64,000 nucleotides of DNA, taken from Unio delphinus. Its lineage: Eukaryota; Mollusca; Bivalvia; Unionida; Unionidae. A model generated the notes under the pieces. The model was not told where the DNA came from. It saw nothing but the letters and a program-made list of their open reading frames with translations, and did no database searches. Each line of letters opens with the position of its first letter. Within the stretch, counting starts at the first letter, position 1. A program made the translations under genes and the position numbers. The stretch is from positions 3,095,001 through 3,159,000 of the forward strand of contig JAQISU010000094.1 of assembly GCA_029339505.1 (NCBI GenBank), written 5' to 3'. Below, piece by piece: positions 17,598 through 40,114 of this stretch.

Positions 17598-17911
17598 CCG
17601 CTCCAGGGACCTAGTGCTTAAAGCATCCACCGAGGAAGCGGGAGGTCATGGGTTCAATTCCTGGTCGAGTCAAACCAATGACTTACAAAAATGGTACAAA
17701 CAGATGCCTTGCTTGACGCTCAGCATTAAGAGGTTAGTGTTAGGACTGGTCGACGGCTTGGTGTCAGGATAATGTGACTGGGTGGGACATCATGCTACAT
17801 GTCTGCAGCATGATGCCCCAGTGCTAGACAACACTATGAACTGCCTCACTGCAGACATTGTAGCAATATGATAACTTTTTTAAAGCTACATTAAAAATTC
17901 TAAACAAAATC
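17598..17911 (+). mobile_element. SINE family 1, near full-length
   Basis: It shows the head CCGCTCCAGGGACCTAGTGC, a B-box-like GGTTCAATTCCTGG, then the family body and the tail GCTACATTAAAAATTC. Confidence 0.86.
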
Positions 17912-19061
17912 ATAACATTATTTCTCCTATTCTATAGCACTTCCATAATTAGCCCGATTGTAAAAGGTCTCAGTAAGGAATATGATGACTACAGTGTTAT
18001 GAAAAACATTACAACCCACCTGACAGGATATGTCATTAAAAACTGAAATAAAAACAATCAGTAGCACAGTCATCCTGGGTGTAGAACGGGTCATTAAAGA
18101 TGGAAGGTGGTGCTATTTTTCCATAAATTGATTTATAGTTGGCATTGAATACTAATACTGGGGCTAAGCAATCTGACCAGGCACAGCAAAGCTTCTGAAT
18201 TCTAAGCAGCAAAAAGAACAAATAATAACTCATAATGAACATGATCAGCTAGTAAATAACATCCAAAAAAGAAGATATATTCATAGCATGCTAGCTTATA
18301 TAGATACTTCTGTTTAATACAATACTCATAATAAACATGATCAGCCACAATGTACAGACAGTTTAGTTATATTTAAAGGTTAAATTACTTGTGGATGACT
18401 TAGAACAAATGTGGTGCAAATCACTGGCTTTACCAATATGAAGGAAGGTCTCCACTTTTGATAAATTATGAAGTGATTCAGTTACTTCCGGGCTGATGCG
18501 ATGTAAGAAACCAACATCACTCCCCCTCCTCATTCCACATAAACAAAAACAACAAATTCTCACTCTGCTTGCTGTCATTCAGATCACTCGAAAGGTCCTG
18601 GGATTGATGGGTTAAAAAGAGCATATATGCATACGCTATTATTTTCAGTAACACACACTGTTTTTTAATATTACAACATTCACAGAGATAGATTTTTTTT
18701 TATTGCTGAGGCAATTGCTGCATCTATATACACATAAAACAAGCTATGGTTTGAAACTTTGATACATTAAGTTTAAATTATCTATTTACACATCAATTAT
18801 ATAATTCCATCTGCAAGTATCTGAATTCAGTATGAAGAATGACGCATATAACAGATAATATTAATTTAAGAAAGATAAATACTGATTTTTGTTTGAAGAA
18901 AAAAAATCAATTTTAATGTGAAAAATGCCGTAACAGCTAATGACATAATGTAATTCCAAATTTATCTGATTCTACCATAATCTTGTGTCACATTGAACCT
19001 TCTTCCTATCTGTTGATTTATCATTGTCAACTTGTAGTTGATAACTATCAAGGATATCTGA
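17912..19061. other. No gene seen
   Basis: The short minus-strand frames at 18036-18242 and 18363-18578 have no motif, signal peptide or splice context that I trust. Confidence 0.4.
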
Positions 19062-19325
19062 CTGCTCCGGTGGCTTAGTGTGGTTAGAGTAATGCCAAAG
19101 ACTAACAAAAATAGTATTAACATCTGCCTCTCTTGATGCTCAGCATTACGAGGTTAGTGTTAGGACTGATCGCCCTAATGCCATTATAATATGACTGGGT
19201 GAGACATCATGCAACATGTCTGTGGCATGATGCCCCTGTGCTAGACATCACTATAAACTACCACACTGCAGACATTATAGCAATATGACTGATTTTTGTT
19301 AAAGTTACATTAAAAATCAAAATCA
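19062..19325 (+). mobile_element. SINE family 1 with internal deletion of the B-box region
   Basis: The head CTGCTCCGGTGGCTTAGTG jumps directly to the post-head body, losing roughly 50 bp that include the B box. The rest of the body and the tail are present. Confidence 0.82.
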
Positions 19326-21040
19326 CAAACACAAAGATATACATACATACATACATACATATATATATAAGTTTGTCTATGACTATTTACTATACTGCTT
19401 TTATGAGAGAACATTCCTGACAATGCTGTCTGTAAATTACAGACCACACATATTTTTGGTATGATTCTTTTATTCTGAAATATTCAAAACAACCATGTTT
19501 ACCAGCATGGATGGTAGATTAGTACTATCTGCATTTAGGATTGACCATAGATCCTTGAGAAGTAGCAGTAACCAACTTATCCACCACACTGGAGGTCAGA
19601 TCAGCAACATTTTCATCCAGAATGAAAAAGGCATAATAAGCAGTCTTCTGGTAAAACCCACTACATTCATATGATCAGGCATTCAGGAGGATTAGTAATA
19701 CCAGGATTTTTAAGATAGTCACTGTGGTGGTGATGTTATAGCTTTGTGAGGAACCAATTTCATTCAGAACCAGCTACACCTAAGAAGGAGTGTATAGTTT
19801 CTTGTTAGTGATTCATACAATTCAGGAGAAGTAGCACCAATAAATGTGTGGTAATGGACAAAAACCGATGATGAAAATGAGGCCAAGAATAAATCAGGTA
19901 AATTTCATGATCAGCTTGTTGGCAGGAAAAAACACGGCAGCCCAGATTTTGTCTATTTCTTTATCAATGATAATTACAATCTATATTGTTAAACATTCCT
20001 TTTATTATTTTTTGAAAAATATGATGTAGTAGCCCATTGAAAAACTGGTATTCAACATGATGTTTAATAGCCCAATTGGAACATTCAGGTAACCCATGCC
20101 CAATATTCAGTTTGCCATGACACCATTCTGGTATCCCAAATCCAGGATTCAGGTAACAGAGATACATCATCAAGGATGCTGATGCCAAGCATTCAGGAAA
20201 CTCATCACCAGCATTCATTATCAATATCATCATCCTTGACCTGGACAGAGACTGAAAGAACTTCTGAGCAATGTGGGAGGAGGGAAATGGGGCAATAATA
20301 GGTGACAAGTACTGGATAATTAAAATTAGTTTTACCTCCCCAACCAAGTGTGAGGCTGATGGAAGAAAGATAAGCCAGTGAACCTAATGTACTATTGTCA
20401 TTAGTACAACCTATCTGACCGATACAACTGACCCAAAGCATAAATGCCCTCACTCAGGCATTAAACTGATTGCTAGCACAATGACAAGAAAGTGGAGTGA
20501 GATTGCTAAAGACAACATTAATAATATCATACAAACAAGAAGATGCACCAATAGCCCTGACTTCATGAAAAAGATACCCTCTCTGGGACTGATAAGCTCA
20601 TAAATATAGTATTTCAGGATGGTGGCTGCTGACATAAGGTAACCTTCTGGGGTGGAAAGAGATGGTTATGATTTTTTCTTTTCTCACACATGTATCAGAC
20701 AAATCTTAGCTCCTTTGCTACCCTTACTTTTCATACCTCAGACAGGTAATCTCAGTCATGGTGTTCACGCGCTAGAAACTAATTTAAGAAGAAAAAAACC
20801 TTACTGTATTCTGCTGTGCCTGATGGAGTTGATATAATTACAACAGCAGCAATATATATATATATAATAAAAAGGAATTTACTCATAAAGTAACTTATGG
20901 CAAAAAATCCTGTCATTGTTTTAACTTGTTAAATTGTCAGGTTTGTGTCATTATTGTAGATATAAATATCTAATTCTTCAAACTATGTCAAAAACTCCCA
21001 ATCAGCCCCAGTTGAATCAAATATTGTAAACAAATACAAA
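19326..21040. other. No gene; weakly repetitive
   Basis: Around 20060-20210 words such as ATTCAGGTAACC and AGCATTCAGGAAAC recur, giving a 127-codon minus-strand frame (19964-20347). It has no family signature and mirrors the repeat, so I do not call it a gene. Confidence 0.35.
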
Positions 21041-21417
21041 TTACAGCACTTATCAATTAGAGAGATTCATTCATTAATCAACATGCATTACATCACTTAT
21101 CAATTAGAGAGATTCATTCATTAATCAACACGTATTACAGCACTTATCAATTAGAGAGATTCATTCATTAATCAACACGCATTACAGCACTTATCAATTA
21201 GAGAGATTCGTTCATTAATCAACATGCCTTACAACACTTATCAATTAGAGAGATTCATTCATTAATCAACACGCATTACAGCGCTTATCAATTAGAGAGA
21301 TTCATTCATTAATCAACACACATTACAGCTATTATCAATTAGAGAGATTCATTCATTAATCAACACGCATTACAGCACTTATCAATTAGAGAGATTCTTT
21401 CATTAATCAACACGCTA
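21041..21417 (+). repeat. Minisatellite, 47-bp unit, about eight copies
   Basis: Units contain CACTTATCAATTAGAGAGAT and TCATTCATTAATCAACACGC and are highly alike, with few substitutions. The array is recent or kept homogeneous. Confidence 0.92.
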
Positions 21418-21697
21418 TTCCACAAGATTTCCATGTAGCATTGTAACAGTAAGAGCAACACTTGTCATATTTCCAGGACAGAAAATATCCAAGACTATCA
21501 TATCAGACATTTTAAAACTCCTCACAGTTGTTACACACTTGATTAGACTGTTCTTTGTACTTTACTGTACCATTGACTACCATAGAGCTTTTTCTAAATT
21601 TATACGGATAAAAGTTATCATACGTATAAAATATTTTAATTCCTTATTGTTATTTTCACATGACATTTATCAATGATTTTTTTGTTTGTTTGTTTGA

Positions 21698-21996
21698 TAA
21701 GGATTTATAACGTGGCTTTAAAAAAGTCATATTGTTACAATGTCTGCAATGAGGCAGTTTATAGTGATGTCTAGTATTGGGAAATCATGCCGCAGACATG
21801 TAACATGATGTCCCACCCAGTCACATTATCCTGAAACCAGGCCAACCAATCCAAACACTAACCTCAATGCTGAGCACAAAGCGAGGCAGCTGTTAGTACC
21901 ATTTTTGTAAGTCTTTGGTATGACTCAGCTGGAGATCGAACCCACAACCTTCTGCTCCTTGGGCAGATGCTCTATCCACTAGGCCACTGGAATGAT
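21698..21996 (-). mobile_element. SINE family 1, reverse, near full-length
   Basis: From 21996 the minus strand reads CCAGTGGCCTAGTGGATAGA, a B-box-like GTTCGATCTCC, the family body and a GATTTATAACGTGG-type tail end. A (GTTT)n run marks the 3' end. Confidence 0.86.
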
Positions 21997-22763
21997 TGAC
22001 ATCCATCAATGAAATATGATAATACAGTAACAATTTTAAATAATGTTATGTTTCTTTTTTTCTCATGCTTAGAACTTGTGTACTTAATAATCTACGGGGC
22101 ACCCTTTTGCCCTCATTAACTTAAACGTATTAATGCACTTTTACATAATAAATGCATGTGGCTTGAGATGCTCATAATTAAATATTTGCAACATGTAACA
22201 ATTAAAAGTTTTTCCTCCTTGATTATTTGTTGCATTTCTAAGAGCAGTATATATAACTAGATTCTACTCCAATAATTATCCAGAATTTCATAAAAGGCTG
22301 CAAAATCTGATGATAATTACCAAGAGAAAGAGGCAACAATAGCAATAACGAATACTGTAGTTTGAATCTGTATTGCAAAAGTGCAGGATTATGTTAACTT
22401 AAATGAAAAAAAAAATGAGTGAGAAAATAATCTATGGAAATCACAGTCAAGGAGTTATATGTTTTGTCCCCCCTCCCATTCAGCAGAGCCTCATGAAGTG
22501 ACAAATAATATAACCTCATGACTGGGATTTTCTTATCTCAGTCCAAACCCCAACATAGATTCTAATATTCTCTTTTTATTTACTTAGGAACATGAATTTA
22601 AATGAAGTAAAGAGGTACATCTTGACCATTCCTAGATAAAATGTCAATAAAATCAGGTTCTGAAAGCATCTGATTCCCGACTAAACACCAAGACCGGCCA
22701 TGAAGAGAGAATGAATATTAGTTACCACTAAACCATAAACTATCCATCTCCACTAATAAAAGC

Positions 22764-23010
22764 TTCTCCTCCCAAGTGGCTACATGGTCTAATGCATTTA
22801 CCATTCTGGATCATTACTGTCGCTTTCTGTGTTTGTTTGAGTCTCATACTTAACCAATGTTGGGACATGAGAAAGCTTGCCAGTAGCTTCTCATGGGTTG
22901 GTGGTTCTTTCCATGGTTTTCCCGGGTTTCGACTGCTTATAGTGGCTGCCATGTATGGCCTATCTTGTGCTAAAAGAGATGGTGTTAAACCCTACAAAAA
23001 CAACAACCTT
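22764..23010 (+). mobile_element. SINE family 2, tRNA-derived
   Basis: It starts with a tRNA-like head (AAGTGGCTACATGGTCTAA), carries GGTTCTTTCCATGGTTTTCC and GGCTGCCATGTATGGCCTAT, and ends in CAACAAC-type repeats. Three more copies lie at 26301, 28379 and 33420. The family is distinct from family 1 in body and tail. Confidence 0.8.
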
Positions 23011-23807
23011 TTCTTCACCAGTGTTAGGGAGAGAAGGAGAACCAATGTACATGTAAGGTTCCTTAAGCTTTACTCACAGCCTAAAATTTAGATAAGGTCA
23101 AAAGAATTTGTGTTTCCATCTAGGCATTAAATATCTCGAGACTGGTCTCTGTAGCTCAAAGCACCTGATTAGTTCTGAAAGATATTGGTCCAACCCAATA
23201 ATACGGCCCTTAGAGAACTTAAAAAGACTGGCAAGGACTGCTCTATTGCCATTTAATACTAAACACTGAATAATCATTTCCCTTGAAAAGAAAATCTGCA
23301 GCTACATTTAAAGGAGAAGGGGTCATTAGGAACAAATCATTTCCAGCTGCAACAATTATAAAACCGCATTGTAAACCTTGAAGTTTACTGCCTTTTAGAC
23401 TGAACCCGAGCATTTGGCAACAATGATCAAAAACTGATCTAAAGCAAATTGATTCTGATCATATTGTTCTTTTATTCTAGTTCTCCAATTATTAATTAGA
23501 GAAGGGAATACTCTGCTTGAACTACTAACTAGCATCAGGAAAAGACAAAGTGACGCAAAGATAGCAGATAATATATTATTATTATTAATTATTATTATTA
23601 AAATTATCAAAAATATATGTCTAATCTCCAGCATCTTTTGCATTAAAGTAGACACTCAACAGTTAATTTTTAAGTTAAAAGTCTCAGAGAGTTCATTTCT
23701 TCTGAGACCATGATTTTCCAGTTATAAGATTTTCAGCACAGAAAACCAGCCATTCATTATCCTTCTAACCTAAATAACAGGTGACAAAATATAAATCAAA
23801 AGTCAAT
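23011..23807. other. No gene seen
   Basis: AT-rich DNA with a small ATT tract near 23575, downstream of the glutathione transferase gene. Confidence 0.4.
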
Positions 23808-23813
23808 TTTATT
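23808..23813 (-). terminator. Polyadenylation signal AATAAA of the GST gene
   Basis: AATAAA on the minus strand lies about 135 bases beyond the GST stop codon, a fitting distance for a 3' UTR. Confidence 0.5.
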
Positions 23814-23947
23814 CAAAATTGACAAATAGTTCAGTGACATTTATGTTGAGGAATACCAGCCAGCCTTTGTATTGGTCACATGAGTGACTGCAACACCCAA
23901 ACCAGTGATAAGGTGAAGTGATGGGATAATGTTTGTCATCATACATC

Positions 23948-34830
<10,883 letters not shown>

Positions 34831-35199
34831 GTCGATCCAGTTCAAAGGTTAACATTGGCGTAAATAAATCCAAGTCGTTAGGATGCTCTCATCTCACACA
34901 CATCACACTACAATTGCCGTCTATACGATGAAATCAAGGATTACAGAGCTTTAACCAATTAAAATTAGATTTACATATAGATTAAGAAAATATCCAATCG
35001 ACGATAACTTTATGATTTTGGATTGGGGCGCTACATTTAAAGATGGTAGGGTAGTGTGTTTTGCGCAGTATTTTGGAAACAAACTTACCACCAATATCAA
35101 CTCTATGTATTCTTATATAACTAAGCCGTTTGCAGTCAGCATTCATAATTCATATGCATGTTTTATCATGGTTTATTATATATACTTTTTTGGGGCATG
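34831..35199. promoter_or_regulatory. 5' flank of the GST gene, promoter not resolved
   Basis: This DNA lies directly upstream of the GST ATG on the minus strand. It should hold the 5' UTR and promoter, but I find no clear TATA box or initiator. Confidence 0.3.
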
Positions 35200-35206
35200 T
35201 AGACTA

Positions 35207-35317
35207 CTAGACCAGCGAAAGTTGGTCTCTAAACCTTTTTTTTATTTTGACTTTGCGGCTTAGAACCGCAAAGTCAAAATAAAAAAAAGGTTTAGAGACC
35301 AACTATCGCTGGTCTAG
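35207..35317. mobile_element. Foldback element, 111 bp, with 7-bp target duplication
   Basis: The two arms (35207-35258 and 35266-35317) are almost perfect reverse complements around a 7-nt loop. Ends are CTAGACCAGCGA and TCGCTGGTCTAG. TAGACTA occurs directly outside both ends (35200-35206 and 35318-35324), a likely target-site duplication. There is no coding capacity. The superfamily is unknown. Confidence 0.75.
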
Positions 35318-35503
35318 TAGACTACAGGTTTGTTTATTTATTTATCGTGGGTTCCATGGCACTGTATACTGTATATATTATATATATACTGTATATTCTT
35401 TTTGTATGATAATTTATTCCTTCTTATGTTCTACAATGAAAAAATTATCACATGTTAATTACGTTTTAGTGATACATTCCAAACCAAAATTATCGGGTGA
35501 TAT

Positions 35504-35769
35504 CACAGGTGCTCGACGCGAGCTTGATGTGAAGAAAAAAATAATAATTTAAAGAAAAAAAAACATACAGAGTGAGAAAAATACCTTAGAGTACCCCCAT
35601 GACCCATTCAGACATATGACCCCCTCTATATTACTATATAAAATATAGAGGGGGTCATATGTCTGAATGGGTCATGGGGGTACTCTAAGGTATTTTTCTC
35701 ACTCTGTATGTTTTTTTTTTTAAAATTATTATTTTTTTCTTCACATCAAGCTCGCGTCGAGCACCTGTG
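35504..35769. mobile_element. Foldback MITE, 266 bp, with 8-bp target duplication
   Basis: Arms 35504-35632 and 35642-35769 pair almost completely around a 9-nt loop. Ends are CACAGGTGCTCGACGCGAGC and its complement. GGTGATAT flanks both ends (35496-35503, 35770-35777). An 8-bp duplication fits hAT-type or related DNA transposons. The near-perfect arms point to recent insertion. Confidence 0.82.
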
Positions 35770-35777
35770 GGTGATAT

Positions 35778-36615
35778 GTCTTACGTTATATCGTGTATGA
35801 CTCGATACTTCATTTGGCTGGTCCTACATATAAGACCTTAACGCTATTTGTCTTTGGTGTCTAGGTCTTATTGCCTAAATAACGAGGCTGTGTAGCGTGT
35901 TTTGATGTCGACTAACTATAAAAAACTAAAGTAAAATTTTCAGGATTATCTCACAAAACCGGCATCCAATAAAGACGCTTTTCTACAAAGTAGTCATATG
36001 TTTTAGTCAGACTTTACTTATTCTGATGTCTTCTCTCTGGTAAATTCAAATTCTCACAAAGGAAATAAACCTGTTTTTAAGTTTCGTTGGCCTACAATTT
36101 CATTTGGCTGGGATGTGATGGAAACCTGAATTCTGAAATTGGGTTAAGTTGAAGTCTACTTCTTCAATGAAATGAATAAAATTATACAAATATTGAAGAA
36201 AGTGTTTAGATAGCTTCGTTTCATTCAATATTCTTATCACTCTTTTAACTGATTTCGGTATTCCCAGCTTCCATTGCATTCTAGCCAACTGAAATGTAAG
36301 CCAACAAAACTTTTGGTGTGAAAAGATTGCCTTTGGATTGCACATTGATGATCTTGTGTGTATGTGGAAAAATGTAACATCTCTTTTTGCACTAATGGCA
36401 TAGGTACATAGGGTGAAGGTTTCTAATTACAAATAAAAATCATTTCCATGAAAGACAAAGTGTCAGAAACCATTACAGTCAAGTCAATATAACAAAGCAG
36501 TTAGCAGAGATCTACTGCAAGGTTAATTTTTAAAGAAATATTATTGAATGCTCATTTCATTATGTGGAAATATGATATTCAGGCATGTACATGTGTATGG
36601 ATATTGTCCATGGAG
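35778..36615. other. No gene seen
   Basis: Includes an 81-codon minus-strand frame (36100-36345) without a recognisable motif. Confidence 0.35.
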
Positions 36616-36804
36616 CAGAGGCGTAGCGATGATATTTTGCGCCCGGGGACGAACTATAAAATTGGCGCCCCAGCGATCTTGTGATCGATTTATTACCCTT
36701 GTTTACTTATTATAATGTAACGTTGCAAGGCTCATTTTGGCGCCCCTGTACCTTGGCGCCCGGGGACATATGTACCCATCTGCCCCCACCTAGCTACGCC
36801 TCTG
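36616..36804. mobile_element. Non-autonomous hAT element (MITE), 189 bp
   Basis: The ends CAGAGGCGTAGC and GCTACGCCTCTG are inverted repeats of hAT type, and CCATGGAG is duplicated on both sides (36608-36615, 36805-36812). GGCGCCC-rich words inside (GCGCCCGGGGAC twice) are imperfectly palindromic. It has no coding frame. Confidence 0.85.
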
Positions 36805-37258
36805 CCATGGAGCAATGATTACTGCACGCTGGTTCATATACGAAAATAAAACGTATAAGAATCGTCGAGTTCTCATGTAATTTAATTGCTATAATGTTAA
36901 TGTCTGATGAAATTGTAATTATGGCATCTTTCATGATTTTTCACGATTTATACTTAGAAAAGTTAAATTGTTTGGTAAATTTGGTTTGAATCCTATGCAA
37001 ATATCAGTGATTAATCTACCCCTGCATCCTGCGTCCAGTATGCATAAAAATTGGCTGGGACTCATTAGTTGTTCATATGTGCATTCCTTTGGACGCAAGA
37101 AATTTTAAAGGAACAGCAACGTGCTTACTGTGATTTTTGTTTAACAGGACTTTCTTTTCACAAGGCAAATATTATCTCTGCACCGGTCATGTGGTACTCA
37201 CTCCTTAACAGTATACTATTATGGAATGTCATCAGTTCCTCTCATGTTTCCAGTTAAA

Positions 37259-39283
37259 ATGCTGCCAAAGAGAAGATGATGAAAATTGACCCTAAGCAAA
37301 GGACATTGGATATTTTGTTTAATGATTCAAATTCCACTGATCAGCAGCATTTGGTTTCTTCATCTGATGTTCAGGATGCAAACGTGTGCTCAGCCTCCAG
37401 AGTAATACATAAATTACCAAAAATTCAACAGTTTCAGCCGAAGTGGTTAAAAACATACTTGTGGCTATGATATGACAATGGCTGTGCAAATAAAAACGAG
37501 GACTTTTATGTTTTGTGAGATATGCACAGACAATTAAAAGGTAAATGGTATGAACAAGATTGTTAGGAACAGAAATTTTCAAAATTCAACATTAACCAGA
37601 CATGCCGATCTTGCTGACCACAAATTATGTCTAATAGCCCCAGTTACGAACTAACTTTGAAAAATGTAGTGCAAAAATCATGTCAGATCAAGACAAAGCC
37701 ATGACTGCCTTGCTGAACGTTGTTAAATGGATGGCAGATGAAGACATCCCATTGAACAAATTTATGTCTTTTGTGAATCTTTTACATGAATTGGGAGTTC
37801 AAGATCTTGACGTTCTCAGAAACAGTAATATCAATTATGAATCTTCCGTGACTGTCAGTGAGCTGTTGGAGTCATTAGCCAATTTTGCTAACAATGCTGT
37901 AACTGTTACAATTAAGAAATCTCTTGTGGTAACCTTTCTTGCAGATTAGAGCACTGACATTTCCAACAGGAAAAGGCAGGTCATGTATGCTCAGACATTG
38001 AGTGAAGACTTTATTCCAGAGTGTCATAGTGTGTGCAATGTTGAATGCTTAGATGGCACTGGGAAAGGAATTGTTGAATCCATTATGAAAGAAATGTCAG
38101 AAAGGGGTCTTCCATTAGCAAAAATAATGAGTTTCAGGTCAGGTGGAGTATCTGCTATGATGAGCAAGGAAAAAGGAGCAGCTGCAATATTGAGAAGGGA
38201 AAATCCTCATATGCATAATGTTCACTGTGTTGCCCACAGGTTGGCACTATGTATCTCCCAGGCAGCAGAGAAAATAGAATCATTAAAAAAGCATCAGCAA
38301 GTATTGACTGATGTTTTCTACTATTTTAAGGGAAGTAGTCAACGTGAGACTCGACTACATGCCATGCAGGAGATTTTAGACAATCCATGTATCGTATGTA
38401 AGGAACTCCATTCAGTGAGGTGGTTGTCTTACTTTAGTGCCCTGACTGCTGTATGGAGAACTCTTGATAGCTTACTTACCTACCTGGATGAAGCCAGTCA
38501 CAAGGACCACAAAGCTGGAGAGATGAAGAAAAAGATAGCAACTGAAAGTTTTATAGCGACAACATACATGATGATGGATGCAATGGCTCCTGTAACCATT
38601 CTCAGCCAGTTCTTCCAGAAAGAAAATGTGGACGTGGCCCTAGTGAAAGTAAAAACTGACAAGTGTATTGCTAATCTGCAGAAGGTATATAGCTTTGACA
38701 CTGCATACATGCAAAAGTTCAAGGAAGACCTGAAGGGCAATACATTTATAAGCTTTGGTATTCTTGCTATGCGACCAATTAGCATGATGTCAAAAACAGA
38801 AGTGGATTCCTACGTAGATGAAGAGATTGACAGACTGTGTACATATTATGGAGAAGCAAAAATTGTACAATGGGAAATCAGCAGAAGTATTGAGAGAAAA
38901 ACATCAGAACCTGTTACTGACTCGGTTAAGGCAAAATAGAGTGGGCTTTCCTTAAGAAAGTAGTTTTGGCTGAGAAGCACCCTCAAGGTGTGATGTGTAA
39001 ACTGTGGCATTTAATTGACCACCACCACAGAGAGGAATTTCCAAACTTGCTAAAGTTTGCAGCATTTGCACTAACTTCAGCAGTACACACTGCTGGATGT
39101 GAGCGTGGGTTTTCTGCCCAGAACAGAATCCTGGTTAAAGCTAGAAACATGCTGAATATTGAGACTCAGCACAAACTGATGACTGTGAAACTGTGTACTG
39201 TGCCATTTGATTACAAGTCAGTATTACAGGCCTGGAGATCTAAGAAAGACAGGCGAATTTATGAACTAAAGTTGATCTTGTAG
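37259..39283 (+). pseudogene. Broken hAT transposase (KIAA1586/ZNF862-like)
   Basis: The intact gene would be a cut-and-paste transposase acting in the nucleus. Visible blocks are an N-terminal stretch with IQQFQPKWLKTYLWL (37276-37470), a central RNase H-like part (37680-38938) and the hAT dimerisation region (38966-39283). Key words are LAD directly before a TAG at 37947 (first catalytic acidic position), VHCVAHRLALC, ELHSVRWLSYFSAL and AGCERGFSAQNRI, which carries the C-terminal glutamate. Lesions: frameshifts just after the first ATG and between 37470 and 37680, a TAG at 37947, and a TAG plus frameshift at 38936-38966. I see no matching inverted ends next to it. Domesticated host relatives exist, but these lesions argue for a dead transposon copy. 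Confidence 0.85.
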
Positions 39284-40058
39284 TTAATAATGACCTAGTT
39301 GTAATAATTCTGTATTATAAATAAATAAAATTAATGTATCTCAATGTGGTTGCAGAATCATTGTACATTGTACATTGTAACTCAAATTACATTTGAGAAG
39401 GACTCATTATTTGAATATATGCGAGTCCTGTGACTCTTTGGGATGAAATTGTAGATTGATCACTGAAATATTAAGGTATTAATTAGTACTCTACCACTCT
39501 AGGTCTTGCACAGCAGACTCCCTATTTCATATGCTTCAGGTTTTCTGGATGGTTACAGAAAATATGTTTATTAATATGGGGCTGTTATACTTAACTAAAA
39601 CTGATTTTGATGATGGGAATTTTGTGTTTTATGTTATTGCTTTAAATATTTGAAAGAAAACTGTTAAAACGTATGTATAGACTCATTTTACTTTCCTTAA
39701 TGTTGAAAATTTCTAACTTGCTAATATTACTTATGATTATTTAACAAAAGGTCTTGCATTTAATATGCATATGGCTGAATGGTGACAGCTGATTTGCTTG
39801 TAATATACAGGATATGGCAGGTGGGTGTCAGCTGACATGCTTGAAATATGCAGGACTAGCCAAATGTTGCTAACTTGTAATATGGCAGAATGATGATAGA
39901 TGACATGCTTATAAGATGCAGTATATGGCAGAATGGTGATATATGACTTGTGAAATGGCAGGAAGGTGGTCAGGTGACTTGCTTGTAATATGCAGAATAT
40001 CACAGGTGGAAGTTGTAAAATCTCAGCTTTAGCAACTTTAAGATTTAAGACCTAACTA

Positions 40059-40114
<56 letters not shown>

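Noticed and set aside
19964..20347. 127-codon minus-strand frame
   Set aside because: It follows a weak local repeat, has no domain, signal peptide or splice context, and the other strand also has open frames.
34831..34845. Upstream extension of the GST frame (NWID before the ATG)
   Set aside because: The extension would begin at a TTG; the ATG at 34830 gives the canonical theta-class N-terminus.
37259..39283. A domesticated hAT-derived host gene
   Set aside because: At least three frameshifts and two in-frame stops, one directly after the first catalytic aspartate, with no introns that would remove them.
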